A DNA stretch of 64,000 bases, taken from the NCBI RefSeq assembly GCF_005049235.1, contig NZ_SUMD01000010.1, forward strand, positions 62,001-126,000, given 5' to 3'. The notes beneath the pieces were generated by a model. The model worked only from the letters and a program-made list of their open reading frames with translations. It made no database searches and was not told where the DNA came from. This DNA is from Rhodococcus oryzae. GTDB lineage: Bacteria; Actinomycetota; Actinomycetes; Mycobacteriales; Mycobacteriaceae. The position numbers were made by a program, and so were the translations under genes. Of this stretch, positions 53,900 to 60,892 are shown piece by piece. Each line of letters begins with the position of its first letter. Positions within the stretch are counted from its first letter, which is position 1.

Positions 53900-55270
53900 A
53901 TGTCGACCGCCGACCTCTCCGAACTCGTCGCCACCCTGCCCGACGGTGCGGTGCTCACCGATCCGGACCTGACCGAGGGGTATCGGCAGGACTGGGCGGC
54001 GGACCCGAACGCCGGCCGCCCGCTCGCGGTGGTCCGCGCGACGTGCACCGAGGACGTGCAGGCGGTGATGCGGTGGGCGTCGGCGCACCAGGTGCCGGTG
54101 GTGCCGCGCGGCGCCGGGTCCGGGCTGTCCGGCGGGTCGACCGCCGTCAACGGCGGCATCGTGCTCACCACGGAGCGGATGCGGGAGATCAGCGTCGACC
54201 CGGTCACCCGAATCGCGGTCGCCCAGCCAGGCCTGTTCAACGCGGAGGTGAAGAAGGCCGCCGCCGAGCACGGGCTCTGGTATCCCCCGGACCCGTCCTC
54301 GTTCGAGATCTGTTCCATCGGCGGGAACGCCGCCACCAATGCGGGCGGCCTGTGCTGCGTGAAGTACGGCGTCACCACTGATTACGTGCTCGGCATGCAG
54401 GTGGTGCTGGCCGACGGCACCGCCGTTCGGCTCGGCGGCCCGCGCCTCAAGGACGTCGCCGGGCTCTCGCTCACCAAGCTGTTCGTCGGCAGCGAGGGCA
54501 CCCTCGGGATCATCACCGAGCTGATCCTGCGGCTGATCCCCGCGCAGCCGCCCGCCTCGACCGTGGTGGCGTCGTTCGGTTCGGTGCAGGACGCGGCCGA
54601 CGCGGTCCTCGCGATCACACGGAACCTGCGCCCCGCGATGCTCGAGTTCATGGACCACGCCAGCATCAACGCGGTCGAGGACTCCGTGCACATGGGCCTG
54701 GACCGGAAGGCGCGGGCGCTGCTGCTCGCGCAGTCCGACGCGCCGGGCGCGGTCGCCGCCGAGGAGATCGCGGCGATGGTCGCGGCCTGCGAAAAGCACG
54801 GCGCCACCGAGGTGTTCGCCACCGACGACCCCGCCGAGGGCGAGGCGTTCACGGTGGCGCGGCGGTCGGTGTTCCCGGCCGTGCAGGCACTCGGCAGCCT
54901 GCTGCTCGAGGATGTCGGCGTGCCGATGGACGCGCTGCCCCGCCTGATCACCGGCGTCGAGCAGATCGCCGACGATTGCGACGTGCTGATCTGCGTGGTC
55001 GCGCACGCGGGCGACGGGAACACGCATCCGCTGATCGTGTTCGACCCCACTGACCCGGACGAGTCAGATCGGGCGCAGCGCGCGTTCGGCCTGGTGATGG
55101 ACCTGGCGATCGCGTTGGGCGGCACCATCACCGGCGAGCACGGGGTGGGTCGGCTCAAACGGGACTGGCTGCCGAGTCAGCTGGGCGAGGACGTGATGGA
55201 GCTGAACCGGCGGATCAAGACCGCGCTGGACCCGGACGGGATCCTGAACCCGGGCGCGATGCTCAAGTAG
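53900..55270 (+). CDS. FAD-binding oxidase (GlcD / D-lactate dehydrogenase family)
   Basis: A 456-residue VAO/PCMH-type flavoprotein: PRGAGSGLSGGSTAVNGGIV near 69 for FAD pyrophosphate binding, SSFEICSIGGNAATNAGG near 131, KLFVGSEGTLGIITE near 195, and the C-terminal HAGDGNTHPLI and GTITGEHGVGRLKRDWL. It oxidises a 2-hydroxy acid such as glycolate or D-lactate. Start is uncertain between ATGs at 53888, 53891 and 53900; 53900 gives the family-like N-terminus. Convergent with the next gene, 9 nt apart. Confidence 0.88.
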   Translation: MSTADLSELVATLPDGAVLTDPDLTEGYRQDWAADPNAGRPLAVVRATCTEDVQAVMRWASAHQVPVVPRGAGSGLSGGSTAVNGGIVLTTERMREISVDPVTRIAVAQPGLFNAEVKKAAAEHGLWYPPDPSSFEICSIGGNAATNAGGLCCVKYGVTTDYVLGMQVVLADGTAVRLGGPRLKDVAGLSLTKLFVGSEGTLGIITELILRLIPAQPPASTVVASFGSVQDAADAVLAITRNLRPAMLEFMDHASINAVEDSVHMGLDRKARALLLAQSDAPGAVAAEEIAAMVAACEKHGATEVFATDDPAEGEAFTVARRSVFPAVQALGSLLLEDVGVPMDALPRLITGVEQIADDCDVLICVVAHAGDGNTHPLIVFDPTDPDESDRAQRAFGLVMDLAIALGGTITGEHGVGRLKRDWLPSQLGEDVMELNRRIKTALDPDGILNPGAMLK

Positions 55271-55279
55271 GTCGGCCGG

Positions 55280-55660
55280 TCAGAGCGGGGATCCCGCGCT
55301 GTTGATGCCGGCGGTGCCGCGTTCCTCGGAGGCTGAGTACATGGCCTCGATCTTCTCGAACGTCTGCTGCATCTCGAGGACCACCGTGATGTGGTCGTCG
55401 ATTGCCTGAACCATTGAGTAGTCGCCGCCAGACGCCTTCTTCCCAAACTTGGCCGCCAGGTCAATACCGGATTTCAAGCGGTCGCCGAAACCATCAACAA
55501 TCGACAGCGCGGCTGCGTCGTTCTTTAGGAGAACCAACTGGGCTCTGAACTCAGAGCACCGCTTCGCGCAGCGCCCTGCCACCCCGGGTTCGAGGTATAG
55601 GTTTCCTGAATCGACAGCGCCGTCGAGCGCAGACCACGGAGAGTTCATCTCTTCGGACAT
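55280..55660 (-). CDS. Predicted type VII secretion substrate, YxxxE helical protein (copy A)
   Basis: A 126-residue mostly helical protein. LYLEPGVAGRCAKRCSEF has a CxxxC pair at 31/35; the C-terminal FEKIEAMYSASEERG places Y108-x3-E112, the YxxxD/E type VII export motif after a long helix. It is about 61% identical over the full length (77 of 126, ungapped) to copy B at 58673-59053. GAGG precedes the ATG. It follows a DUF3558 lipoprotein gene by 47 nt. Not a classical WXG100 protein (too long, no WxG turn), so a new substrate group is possible. Confidence 0.72.
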   Translation of the reverse strand: MSEEMNSPWSALDGAVDSGNLYLEPGVAGRCAKRCSEFRAQLVLLKNDAAALSIVDGFGDRLKSGIDLAAKFGKKASGGDYSMVQAIDDHITVVLEMQQTFEKIEAMYSASEERGTAGINSAGSPL

Positions 55661-55707
55661 TCTGACCTCATTCTCAACGGAATGTACTTGCAGCGTGGAT
55701 CGCTGGA

Positions 55708-56244
55708 CTAGCGCGGAACTAGGGGCTCAAGTTCGGTCGCCGTTCGTATGGCGATCGCACAGGGTTCTTCATCACGGGAGTCGCCGAGGCTGTTGTCGAT
55801 TCTGACTAGCACGGTCCCCCGGCCCGAAGCGAAGGCAACATCGCAGATCTCGCGAGCTCTGTCAGCGACTTCGCGGTACGAGACCGCATCACGACCACCC
55901 AGCTCGAGCGGGGCGAATTCGGTGTTTTGTTCATTGGAACGGACCTCTTCCATCGTCCGCACAGTCGAAAACACCCTCAAGATGTGTTCGGGTCCGTTCC
56001 AACGACAGATCTCCCATCCAGGCTGTTTGGCACCGAGTATGTCCTTCGACTCGGTCGCTGGATCCACGCCAACTGCACGCAACGCCTCATCGGGGATGTC
56101 ATCGCAGGGACTGAATGCCGGCTGGCCCGGCCCGGCTCCTACAGCCTCGGCCTCCCCAGCCACGGTCTCCGAACCACACCCAGCCAGCACCAACGCACCA
56201 CAAACCAGTCCGACCCCGACCAGACCCCGCAACTGCACTCGCAC
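55708..56244 (-). CDS. DUF3558 lipoprotein, copy A
   Basis: A 178-residue lipoprotein: signal VRVQLRGLVGVGLVCGALVL, lipobox LVLAGC (Cys about 23), then a DUF3558 domain with FSPCDDIPDEAL, QPGWEICRWNG, EICDVAF and EEPCAIAIR (four Cys). GTG at 56244 fits the Shine-Dalgarno GGGGAG six nt upstream and matches the same length as copy B; the frame stays open to 56349. Gene, leader and promoter are shared with copy B. It could bind or stabilise the helical protein encoded next at the membrane surface; that is inference. Confidence 0.8.
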   Translation of the reverse strand: MRVQLRGLVGVGLVCGALVLAGCGSETVAGEAEAVGAGPGQPAFSPCDDIPDEALRAVGVDPATESKDILGAKQPGWEICRWNGPEHILRVFSTVRTMEEVRSNEQNTEFAPLELGGRDAVSYREVADRAREICDVAFASGRGTVLVRIDNSLGDSRDEEPCAIAIRTATELEPLVPR

Positions 56245-56297
56245 CCGACACTCCCCACTCCCGGCCGATCGATACCGGTCCACCCTAGATAGACGCA
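56241..56297. repeat. 57-base exact repeat, copy A (leader and start codon of DUF3558 A)
   Basis: Identical to 59602-59658. It spans the GTG start codon, the Shine-Dalgarno, the TAGGGT hexamer and the CGTCTA element. Flanking coding sequence is much more diverged, so either recent exchange or selection on the leader preserved it. Confidence 0.9.
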
Positions 56298-56317
56298 TTA
56301 ACCCGCCTGTCGGTTCC
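56290..56317 (-). promoter_or_regulatory. Possible ECF-type promoter of DUF3558 copy A
   Basis: On the minus strand GGAAC (56317-56313) is followed after exactly 17 bases by CGTCTA (56295-56290). Extracytoplasmic-function sigma factors use GGAAC with a CGTC/CGTT-type -10 at about that spacing. The same pair is kept upstream of copy B although the 17-base spacer has diverged. A TAGGGT hexamer (56287-56282) is an alternative housekeeping -10. Confidence 0.5.
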
Positions 56318-56327
56318 GTACGCGAAC

Positions 56328-57098
56328 CTACGAGTAGTCCCGTGTCCACGCGCGTTCAACTGCCGCCGCTGATCCCAGCTCCGGTCTCGCATCCGGATTG
56401 TTCGCATAATGGGTGACGAGGTGAAACATCAGCGCTTCGTCGATCGCGAACTTGCGACAGTCCACCTCGATCATGGGGACCGGTGGCAGTCGATCAATTC
56501 GCCATAGCGGGGTCCGGTAGCGGCGTTCCCATGCTGCGTTCGCGTATCCGATAACCAGAACCATCCGATACCCGTTGTAAGCGGCTTTCGCTCCGGCCAC
56601 CGCCTCCCATGGCAGATAGGACTCGAAGCTCCAGCCGCGATGGCGAATCCCGTCACGCGTCAACTGGACGTAACCGGGGCGCAAAAGCCGGGCTGCAACC
56701 GCGACCAAAAAGGTCGCGAGGAAGACCCCGAACAACCCGAACACCACTGCGGCTCCGGGAACGAACGAGCTCGACACGTTGAGGTAAATCTCGATGGCGG
56801 CACCGAGGCTCAGTGCGGTCAAGCATGTCATCAACGCGACGAGCAGAACCCACAGCCGTCGCGACTGCCGCAGCTCGGTCGCCGAAATACCCCCGACCGC
56901 GATGGTTCGAATATCACCATCGCGATGGTTTGAATCCCGGACCGCAACTCCGAATGCCACGATAAGGAAGAACAGACACCCGAACCCGAAGGAGTACCGC
57001 AGAGCGGCGGGGATCCCACCGGCCCAACCAGCCAGGCCAACGAGAACAGCGATCAAACCGAATCCGGTCATCATCGTCATCGCAAGCTTCTCGGACAT
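56328..57098 (-). CDS. Membrane protein with C-terminal PH-like domain, in the type VII substrate locus
   Basis: A 256-residue protein: four hydrophobic helices (about residues 9-30, 33-50, 78-100 and 108-135) and a cytosolic C-terminal region starting QLTRDGIRHRGWSFESYLPWEAVAG, reminiscent of bacterial PH/YcxB-like domains. ATG at 57098 has no clear Shine-Dalgarno, but lies 43 nt after the glycine-zipper gene stop, so it probably shares its transcript. A membrane immunity protein for that gene product is one possibility; nothing proves it. Confidence 0.65.
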   Translation of the reverse strand: MSEKLAMTMMTGFGLIAVLVGLAGWAGGIPAALRYSFGFGCLFFLIVAFGVAVRDSNHRDGDIRTIAVGGISATELRQSRRLWVLLVALMTCLTALSLGAAIEIYLNVSSSFVPGAAVVFGLFGVFLATFLVAVAARLLRPGYVQLTRDGIRHRGWSFESYLPWEAVAGAKAAYNGYRMVLVIGYANAAWERRYRTPLWRIDRLPPVPMIEVDCRKFAIDEALMFHLVTHYANNPDARPELGSAAAVERAWTRDYS

Positions 57099-57141
57099 CG
57101 TGTAGCGGGCCGTGGGCCATTCGGATGGGACCTCCAAGCCC

Positions 57142-58311
57142 CTAGAACGCTGCATTCCATGCCCCCTTCGCGAGCCCACCGACAGCGGCTCCGGCGTCGG
57201 TGACCGCGTCGACTCCCGAATCCACGGCGTCATCGAGATCGTCAACGCCGTTCTGATACAACGAATCCACTGCTCCAGATGTGAACAATCCGGCGACCAC
57301 CCCGACGCCGGCGCCGACCGCCGTACCAACTCCGGGAACGACGGACCCCACCACTGCGCCCGCCCCTGCACCCGCAAGGAGAGAAGCCCCGAACCCCGCT
57401 GCACCAGAGACGACGGCCTGGCCCGCTGGCTTGCCGTTGTAGATGTCGTATGCGACACCTGCTGCGGCGAGCACTCCGCCTGCCTTGAGCCCAAGCTTGC
57501 TCACGCTGGCTTCGGAGCGTGCTGCTGCAGCGGCTGCATCATCGGCTGTGTGGCTCATCAGCCGTGAGGTATCGAAGTCTCGATAGATCTGTGAGGCGGG
57601 GGTTCCTGCGGGCGCAGTTCGTGCGAGCTCGAGGTACTTGGACGCCTCACCAGCAAAGAACTGCGAGTTCTTCAATAGCGCTGAGGCATGCCGTGCGGCA
57701 AGAACCCCGGCGGCACCATTGACAAGATCTCCCACAACAAAGAACCACTTGCTACTCAGGTCCGCCCAGACGTTCTTGACCGTTTTCACCGCGAATGCCC
57801 ATAGCTCACGCGCAGCGTCGACACCATGCTGCGCAGAGTCGTACGCCCGCATCAGCACCTCGTGTCGCTCGACCGCTCCGAGCGCAGCGGCGTGAGCACT
57901 CAAGGCTTCCACCGTTGCGTCGGCTCCGTTCGGCGGCGACCCCGGATGGACGGGCACCGGGCCAGGTTCCTGAATCTGCTCGCCCACGACGGCCAGTCCG
58001 GCAGCCGCAGCGGCGGCGCGAACCGCACACATGTCATCCTGTGCACGTTGAAGCTGAGCTGCGGCCTCGTCAAAGGCCAGGGCTTGGTCAGCGACCGCGG
58101 TCGCCAGTTCGTCGGCTTTGCCGGCGGAAACAGTTGCCCTGGCGCTGAAGCCGTCACCGGCAGTGCCGTCCCATCCCGCGTCGGCCGTGTTTCGCGTCCG
58201 GTACAGCTCATCGGCAGCAGCGACGACCATCGGACCGAGGCCGGTTCGCAGCCAGGCTGCCGCCGCGCGGATGGTCTCGGGATTCCCGTCGACGCGTGTA
58301 TCGATTGGCAT
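57142..58311 (-). CDS. WXG-like secreted protein with glycine-zipper C-terminus (putative effector)
   Basis: A 389-residue protein. The first about 110 residues are two long helices around a WDG turn (AGWDGTAGDGF, W47), like the ESX/LXG substrate hairpin, followed by a Pro-rich hinge at about 115-128. A middle helical part contains a Trp-rich segment (VWADLSSKWFFVVGDL). The C-terminal third is a long Gly/Ala/Val glycine-zipper (GAGAGAVVGSVVPGVGTAVG near 310) typical of membrane-inserting or pore-forming proteins, ending in an acidic DDLDDAVDSG stretch. ATG three nt after the EspC-like stop. Likely exported with that partner; toxin activity is only inferred. Confidence 0.7.
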   Translation of the reverse strand: MPIDTRVDGNPETIRAAAAWLRTGLGPMVVAAADELYRTRNTADAGWDGTAGDGFSARATVSAGKADELATAVADQALAFDEAAAQLQRAQDDMCAVRAAAAAAGLAVVGEQIQEPGPVPVHPGSPPNGADATVEALSAHAAALGAVERHEVLMRAYDSAQHGVDAARELWAFAVKTVKNVWADLSSKWFFVVGDLVNGAAGVLAARHASALLKNSQFFAGEASKYLELARTAPAGTPASQIYRDFDTSRLMSHTADDAAAAAARSEASVSKLGLKAGGVLAAAGVAYDIYNGKPAGQAVVSGAAGFGASLLAGAGAGAVVGSVVPGVGTAVGAGVGVVAGLFTSGAVDSLYQNGVDDLDDAVDSGVDAVTDAGAAVGGLAKGAWNAAF

Positions 58312-58314
58312 CGG

Positions 58315-58596
58315 CTATTCCGCCCATGCCGTGTTGAATCCGTCGGCCGTCGCCACGTCCTGTTCTCGGTAGCGGGCGTTCGCCTCGGCCACGGCCTCAC
58401 TCGCCGCGGCCAGAGCCACCACAAGCTGTCCGGCACACTCGCTCAACTGGGCCAGGATCCCCGTCAGGGCTGCTGTCGCATCCCCAGCATCAACGGCGGT
58501 CGGCGCCGAGGCGGCGACTGAGTCGAGATCCCCAGCCGCTCGGGCAAGCGACTCCACGATTCCGTCGAGCGCGGCAGAATCCACGAACAGCGTCAT
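58315..58596 (-). CDS. EspC-like (DUF2580-type) small type VII substrate
   Basis: A 93-residue helical protein: MTLFVDSAALDGIVESLARA, Ala-rich helices, and a C-terminal ANARYREQDVATAD with Y76-x3-D80, the general T7SS export signal. Length and layout fit the ESX secretion-associated EspC family, which is co-exported with larger partners. The next gene begins three nt after its stop, so a substrate pair is likely. AGGTGA lies upstream of its ATG. Confidence 0.75.
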   Translation of the reverse strand: MTLFVDSAALDGIVESLARAAGDLDSVAASAPTAVDAGDATAALTGILAQLSECAGQLVVALAAASEAVAEANARYREQDVATADGFNTAWAE

Positions 58597-58672
58597 ACTT
58601 GGTCACCTGCCAATGACGCAGTCAGTACCAATATCGAGCTCACCAATGCCCCTCTCTCTGCCAAGATCGCGG

Positions 58673-59053
58673 TCAGAGCCCGGCCCCGGAACTTGAGATC
58701 CCCTGCGCACCGGCCTCGTCCGACGCGGCGTACATGGCCGCGATCTTCTCGAACGTTTGCTGCATCCTTTGGACCTCCACGATGTGATCGCCAATCGCCT
58801 GCTCGAGTGAATAGTCGCCGCCGACTGCCTTCTTTTCGAACTTCGTGGCGAGTGTGACGGCCGACTGGAGGTGGTCGCCGAAACCGTCAATCTTCCCAAG
58901 GGCGCGCGCACCGCGCTTGATCTCGTCCAACTGGGCTACAAACTCACCGCAGCGCTGCGCACAGCGGCGCGCGACGTCCGGTTCGAGATAGAGGTGTCCT
59001 CCATCAACCGCGGACCTCATCGCACCCCAGCCCGAATCCTGCACTTCAGACAT
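58673..59053 (-). CDS. Predicted type VII secretion substrate, YxxxD helical protein (copy B)
   Basis: A 126-residue paralogue of 55280-55660: LYLEPDVARRCAQRCGEF (C31, C35), KIDGFGDHL, GGDYSLEQAIGDH, MQQTFEKIAAMYAASDEAG. Y108-x3-D112 is the type VII signal. GGAGGGG lies eight nt before its ATG at 59053; it begins 15 nt after DUF3558 copy B. Both copies have the same length and conserved Cys pair. Downstream the EspC-like gene starts after 76 nt. Confidence 0.75.
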   Translation of the reverse strand: MSEVQDSGWGAMRSAVDGGHLYLEPDVARRCAQRCGEFVAQLDEIKRGARALGKIDGFGDHLQSAVTLATKFEKKAVGGDYSLEQAIGDHIVEVQRMQQTFEKIAAMYAASDEAGAQGISSSGAGL

Positions 59054-59068
59054 ACTTCGCCCCCTCCG

Positions 59069-59605
59069 CTACTTCGGAATCTGCCCCAACAGTTCCCGTG
59101 TCGTCCTCGTCGCGATTGCACATGGCTCCTCACCTACCGGAGCGCCACTGGCGTACGCGATCGAAACAAGAACGGCTCCGCCGGCCGACTCCAGCGCAAC
59201 ATCGCAGTTTCGCCGATCATGGTCCGAGACCTCCCGGTAAGAGATCGCAGTCCTGTTGCCGAGTTCTAGCGGAATGAACTCCTCGTTGTTCTTGTTCGAA
59301 CGAACGTCATCCAGCGTGTAGGTGGTCGCGAATACGGTGAGGTCATGCTGAGACCCGCTCCAGCTGCAGACGTTCCATCCAGGCTGTTTGACGCCAAGCA
59401 CGTCCCGCGATTCCGTTGCCGAATCCATTCCGACAGTCGTCAGTTCCTCGTCCGGAATGTCATCGCATGGACTGAACACCGGCTCCCCGGCACCAGCCCC
59501 GACCGCCTCGGCCTCCCCCGCGACGCTCTCCGAACTACACCCGACCAGCATCAACGCACCACAAGCCGCGCCCAACGCCACGAGACCCCGCGTTCGTACC
59601 CGCAC
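59069..59605 (-). CDS. DUF3558 lipoprotein, copy B
   Basis: A 178-residue lipoprotein: signal VRVRTRGLVALGAACGALML with lipobox LMLVGC, then FSPCDDIPDEELTT, QPGWNVCSWSG, RRNCDVALES, EEPCAIATR. It is the same length as copy A and over half identical without gaps. GTG at 59605 is set by the shared Shine-Dalgarno/leader. The open frame further upstream to 60076 is antisense to the next gene. First gene of the five- or six-gene minus-strand locus. Confidence 0.8.
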   Translation of the reverse strand: MRVRTRGLVALGAACGALMLVGCSSESVAGEAEAVGAGAGEPVFSPCDDIPDEELTTVGMDSATESRDVLGVKQPGWNVCSWSGSQHDLTVFATTYTLDDVRSNKNNEEFIPLELGNRTAISYREVSDHDRRNCDVALESAGGAVLVSIAYASGAPVGEEPCAIATRTTRELLGQIPK

Positions 59606-59658
59606 CCGACACTCCCCACTCCCGGCCGATCGATACCGGTCCACCCTAGATAGACGCA
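59602..59658. repeat. 57-base exact repeat, copy B (leader and start codon of DUF3558 B)
   Basis: Identical to 56241-56297, 3361 bases away in direct orientation. Such repeats could recombine and remove the intervening effector genes, leaving a single DUF3558/helical pair. Confidence 0.9.
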
Positions 59659-59678
59659 CCAACCCACCCATCGGTTCC
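59651..59678 (-). promoter_or_regulatory. Possible ECF-type promoter of DUF3558 copy B
   Basis: GGAAC (59678-59674, minus strand), 17-base spacer, CGTCTA (59656-59651); same geometry as copy A with a diverged spacer. TAGGGT (59648-59643) follows. Confidence 0.5.
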
Positions 59679-59790
59679 ACCGTGCGGCCGGATCGAGATG
59701 TCCCCGCTCCGCTTGCCTCCCGGACATCGTCGGACCCTCGCGATAGGTTTGCTGATGTCAGGGGTTCCACGACACGCGACAGGGGGAACG

Positions 59791-60849
59791 ATGACCGAGA
59801 GTTTCGACGACAGGATCGAGCAGGCCTGGGCCGACTTCCAGTTGGTCCTCGCCGACCATGTCGCAGCCATGGTCGACGACGACCTCCTCGCGTTGGAGCT
59901 GGGTGAGGAGTCCTCGGTGGAGGGCTTCGTCCCGTGTGTTCAGTTCCTGGCCTGGGGCGGCGACCAGGTGCGATGCGAGGTCCCGTCCAACGCGTACCTC
60001 GATCCCCGGCACCGGCTGTCCCCCGCGGACGAGGCGCGGCTGGTGGAGCTGGGCTGGCATCGCCCCACCCGCGCACCCGAGGACGAGCCGGACGCGGGAT
60101 CGCCTGCCTTCTTCGTCGACAAGGCCGCGAACTGGGCCGATCAGCTCGCCGCGATGGCGATCACAGTGTTCCGGGAGACGTGGAGCGTGCCGCATCCGAG
60201 CTTCCTGCGGACCGAGGCGGTCGGGACCCTGGAGGCGCTCGAGTTCGAACCGGACCTGCCGGACGAGGAGTCGTTCGCGCTGGACCTCGGCGCCGCGGTG
60301 GTGCCGCGCGACGACGAGCACCTCTACGAGCTGGTCGGGCTGACCCTGACCCGCCTCTTCGACGAGCCGCCGGGCGACGACGGCCACAGCGACTTCATGC
60401 TCGCGCTTGGCCGGGTGGTCGGGTTCGTCGGGCCGCACCTCGACGGCGGCGAGGTGCAGGTGCGCGTGCCGCTGGTGCGCGAGGTCAGCGACCGGACCCG
60501 CGCCAGCGAGCTGATCGCCGACCTGAACCGCAGGTGGCCGCACCTCAAGTTCACCCTGGCGACCGACCGCGTAGAGGCCTGGGCGGCCGTGCTCGCGAAT
60601 CCGTATGTGCCGCAGCACCTCATCGATATGCTCGAGCAGCTGTTCTCGTTCGCGCAGACCGTGGACGACGAGTTCGCGGCGCGGTTCGGCGGGCGGCTGG
60701 AGGGCTTCCCGGAGCCCGACCCCGTACCGATGGAGGTCGACCACGGGGAGCTCACCACCCCTCCCCCCGCGCCGGCCCCGAAACCGCTTCGGCAGATGGA
60801 ACTGTTCACCGACCCCGGTGAGCAGACCCTGTTCGACGAGCCGAGCTGA
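59791..60849 (+). CDS. TY-Chap/YbjN-like (T3SS/YbjN peptide-binding chaperone) domain protein
   Basis: A 352-residue acidic protein. The N-terminal 150 residues (DRIEQAWADFQLVLADHVAAM, FLAWGGDQVRCEVPSNAYL, FVDKAANWADQLA) fit the actinobacterial TY-Chap family predicted to bind peptides; a second alpha/beta domain (VGLTLTRLFDEP, AWAAVLANPYVPQHLIDML) follows. The C-terminus has a Pro-rich linker and then QMELF and EQTLF, resembling beta-sliding-clamp-binding peptides. ATG at 59791 has AGGGGGA upstream. 43 nt before the RelA/SpoT-like gene. Confidence 0.65.
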   Translation: MTESFDDRIEQAWADFQLVLADHVAAMVDDDLLALELGEESSVEGFVPCVQFLAWGGDQVRCEVPSNAYLDPRHRLSPADEARLVELGWHRPTRAPEDEPDAGSPAFFVDKAANWADQLAAMAITVFRETWSVPHPSFLRTEAVGTLEALEFEPDLPDEESFALDLGAAVVPRDDEHLYELVGLTLTRLFDEPPGDDGHSDFMLALGRVVGFVGPHLDGGEVQVRVPLVREVSDRTRASELIADLNRRWPHLKFTLATDRVEAWAAVLANPYVPQHLIDMLEQLFSFAQTVDDEFAARFGGRLEGFPEPDPVPMEVDHGELTTPPPAPAPKPLRQMELFTDPGEQTLFDEPS

Positions 60850-60892
60850 CGGGCGTCACGCCCACCCGTACACCCTGAACCCGGATCGGATC

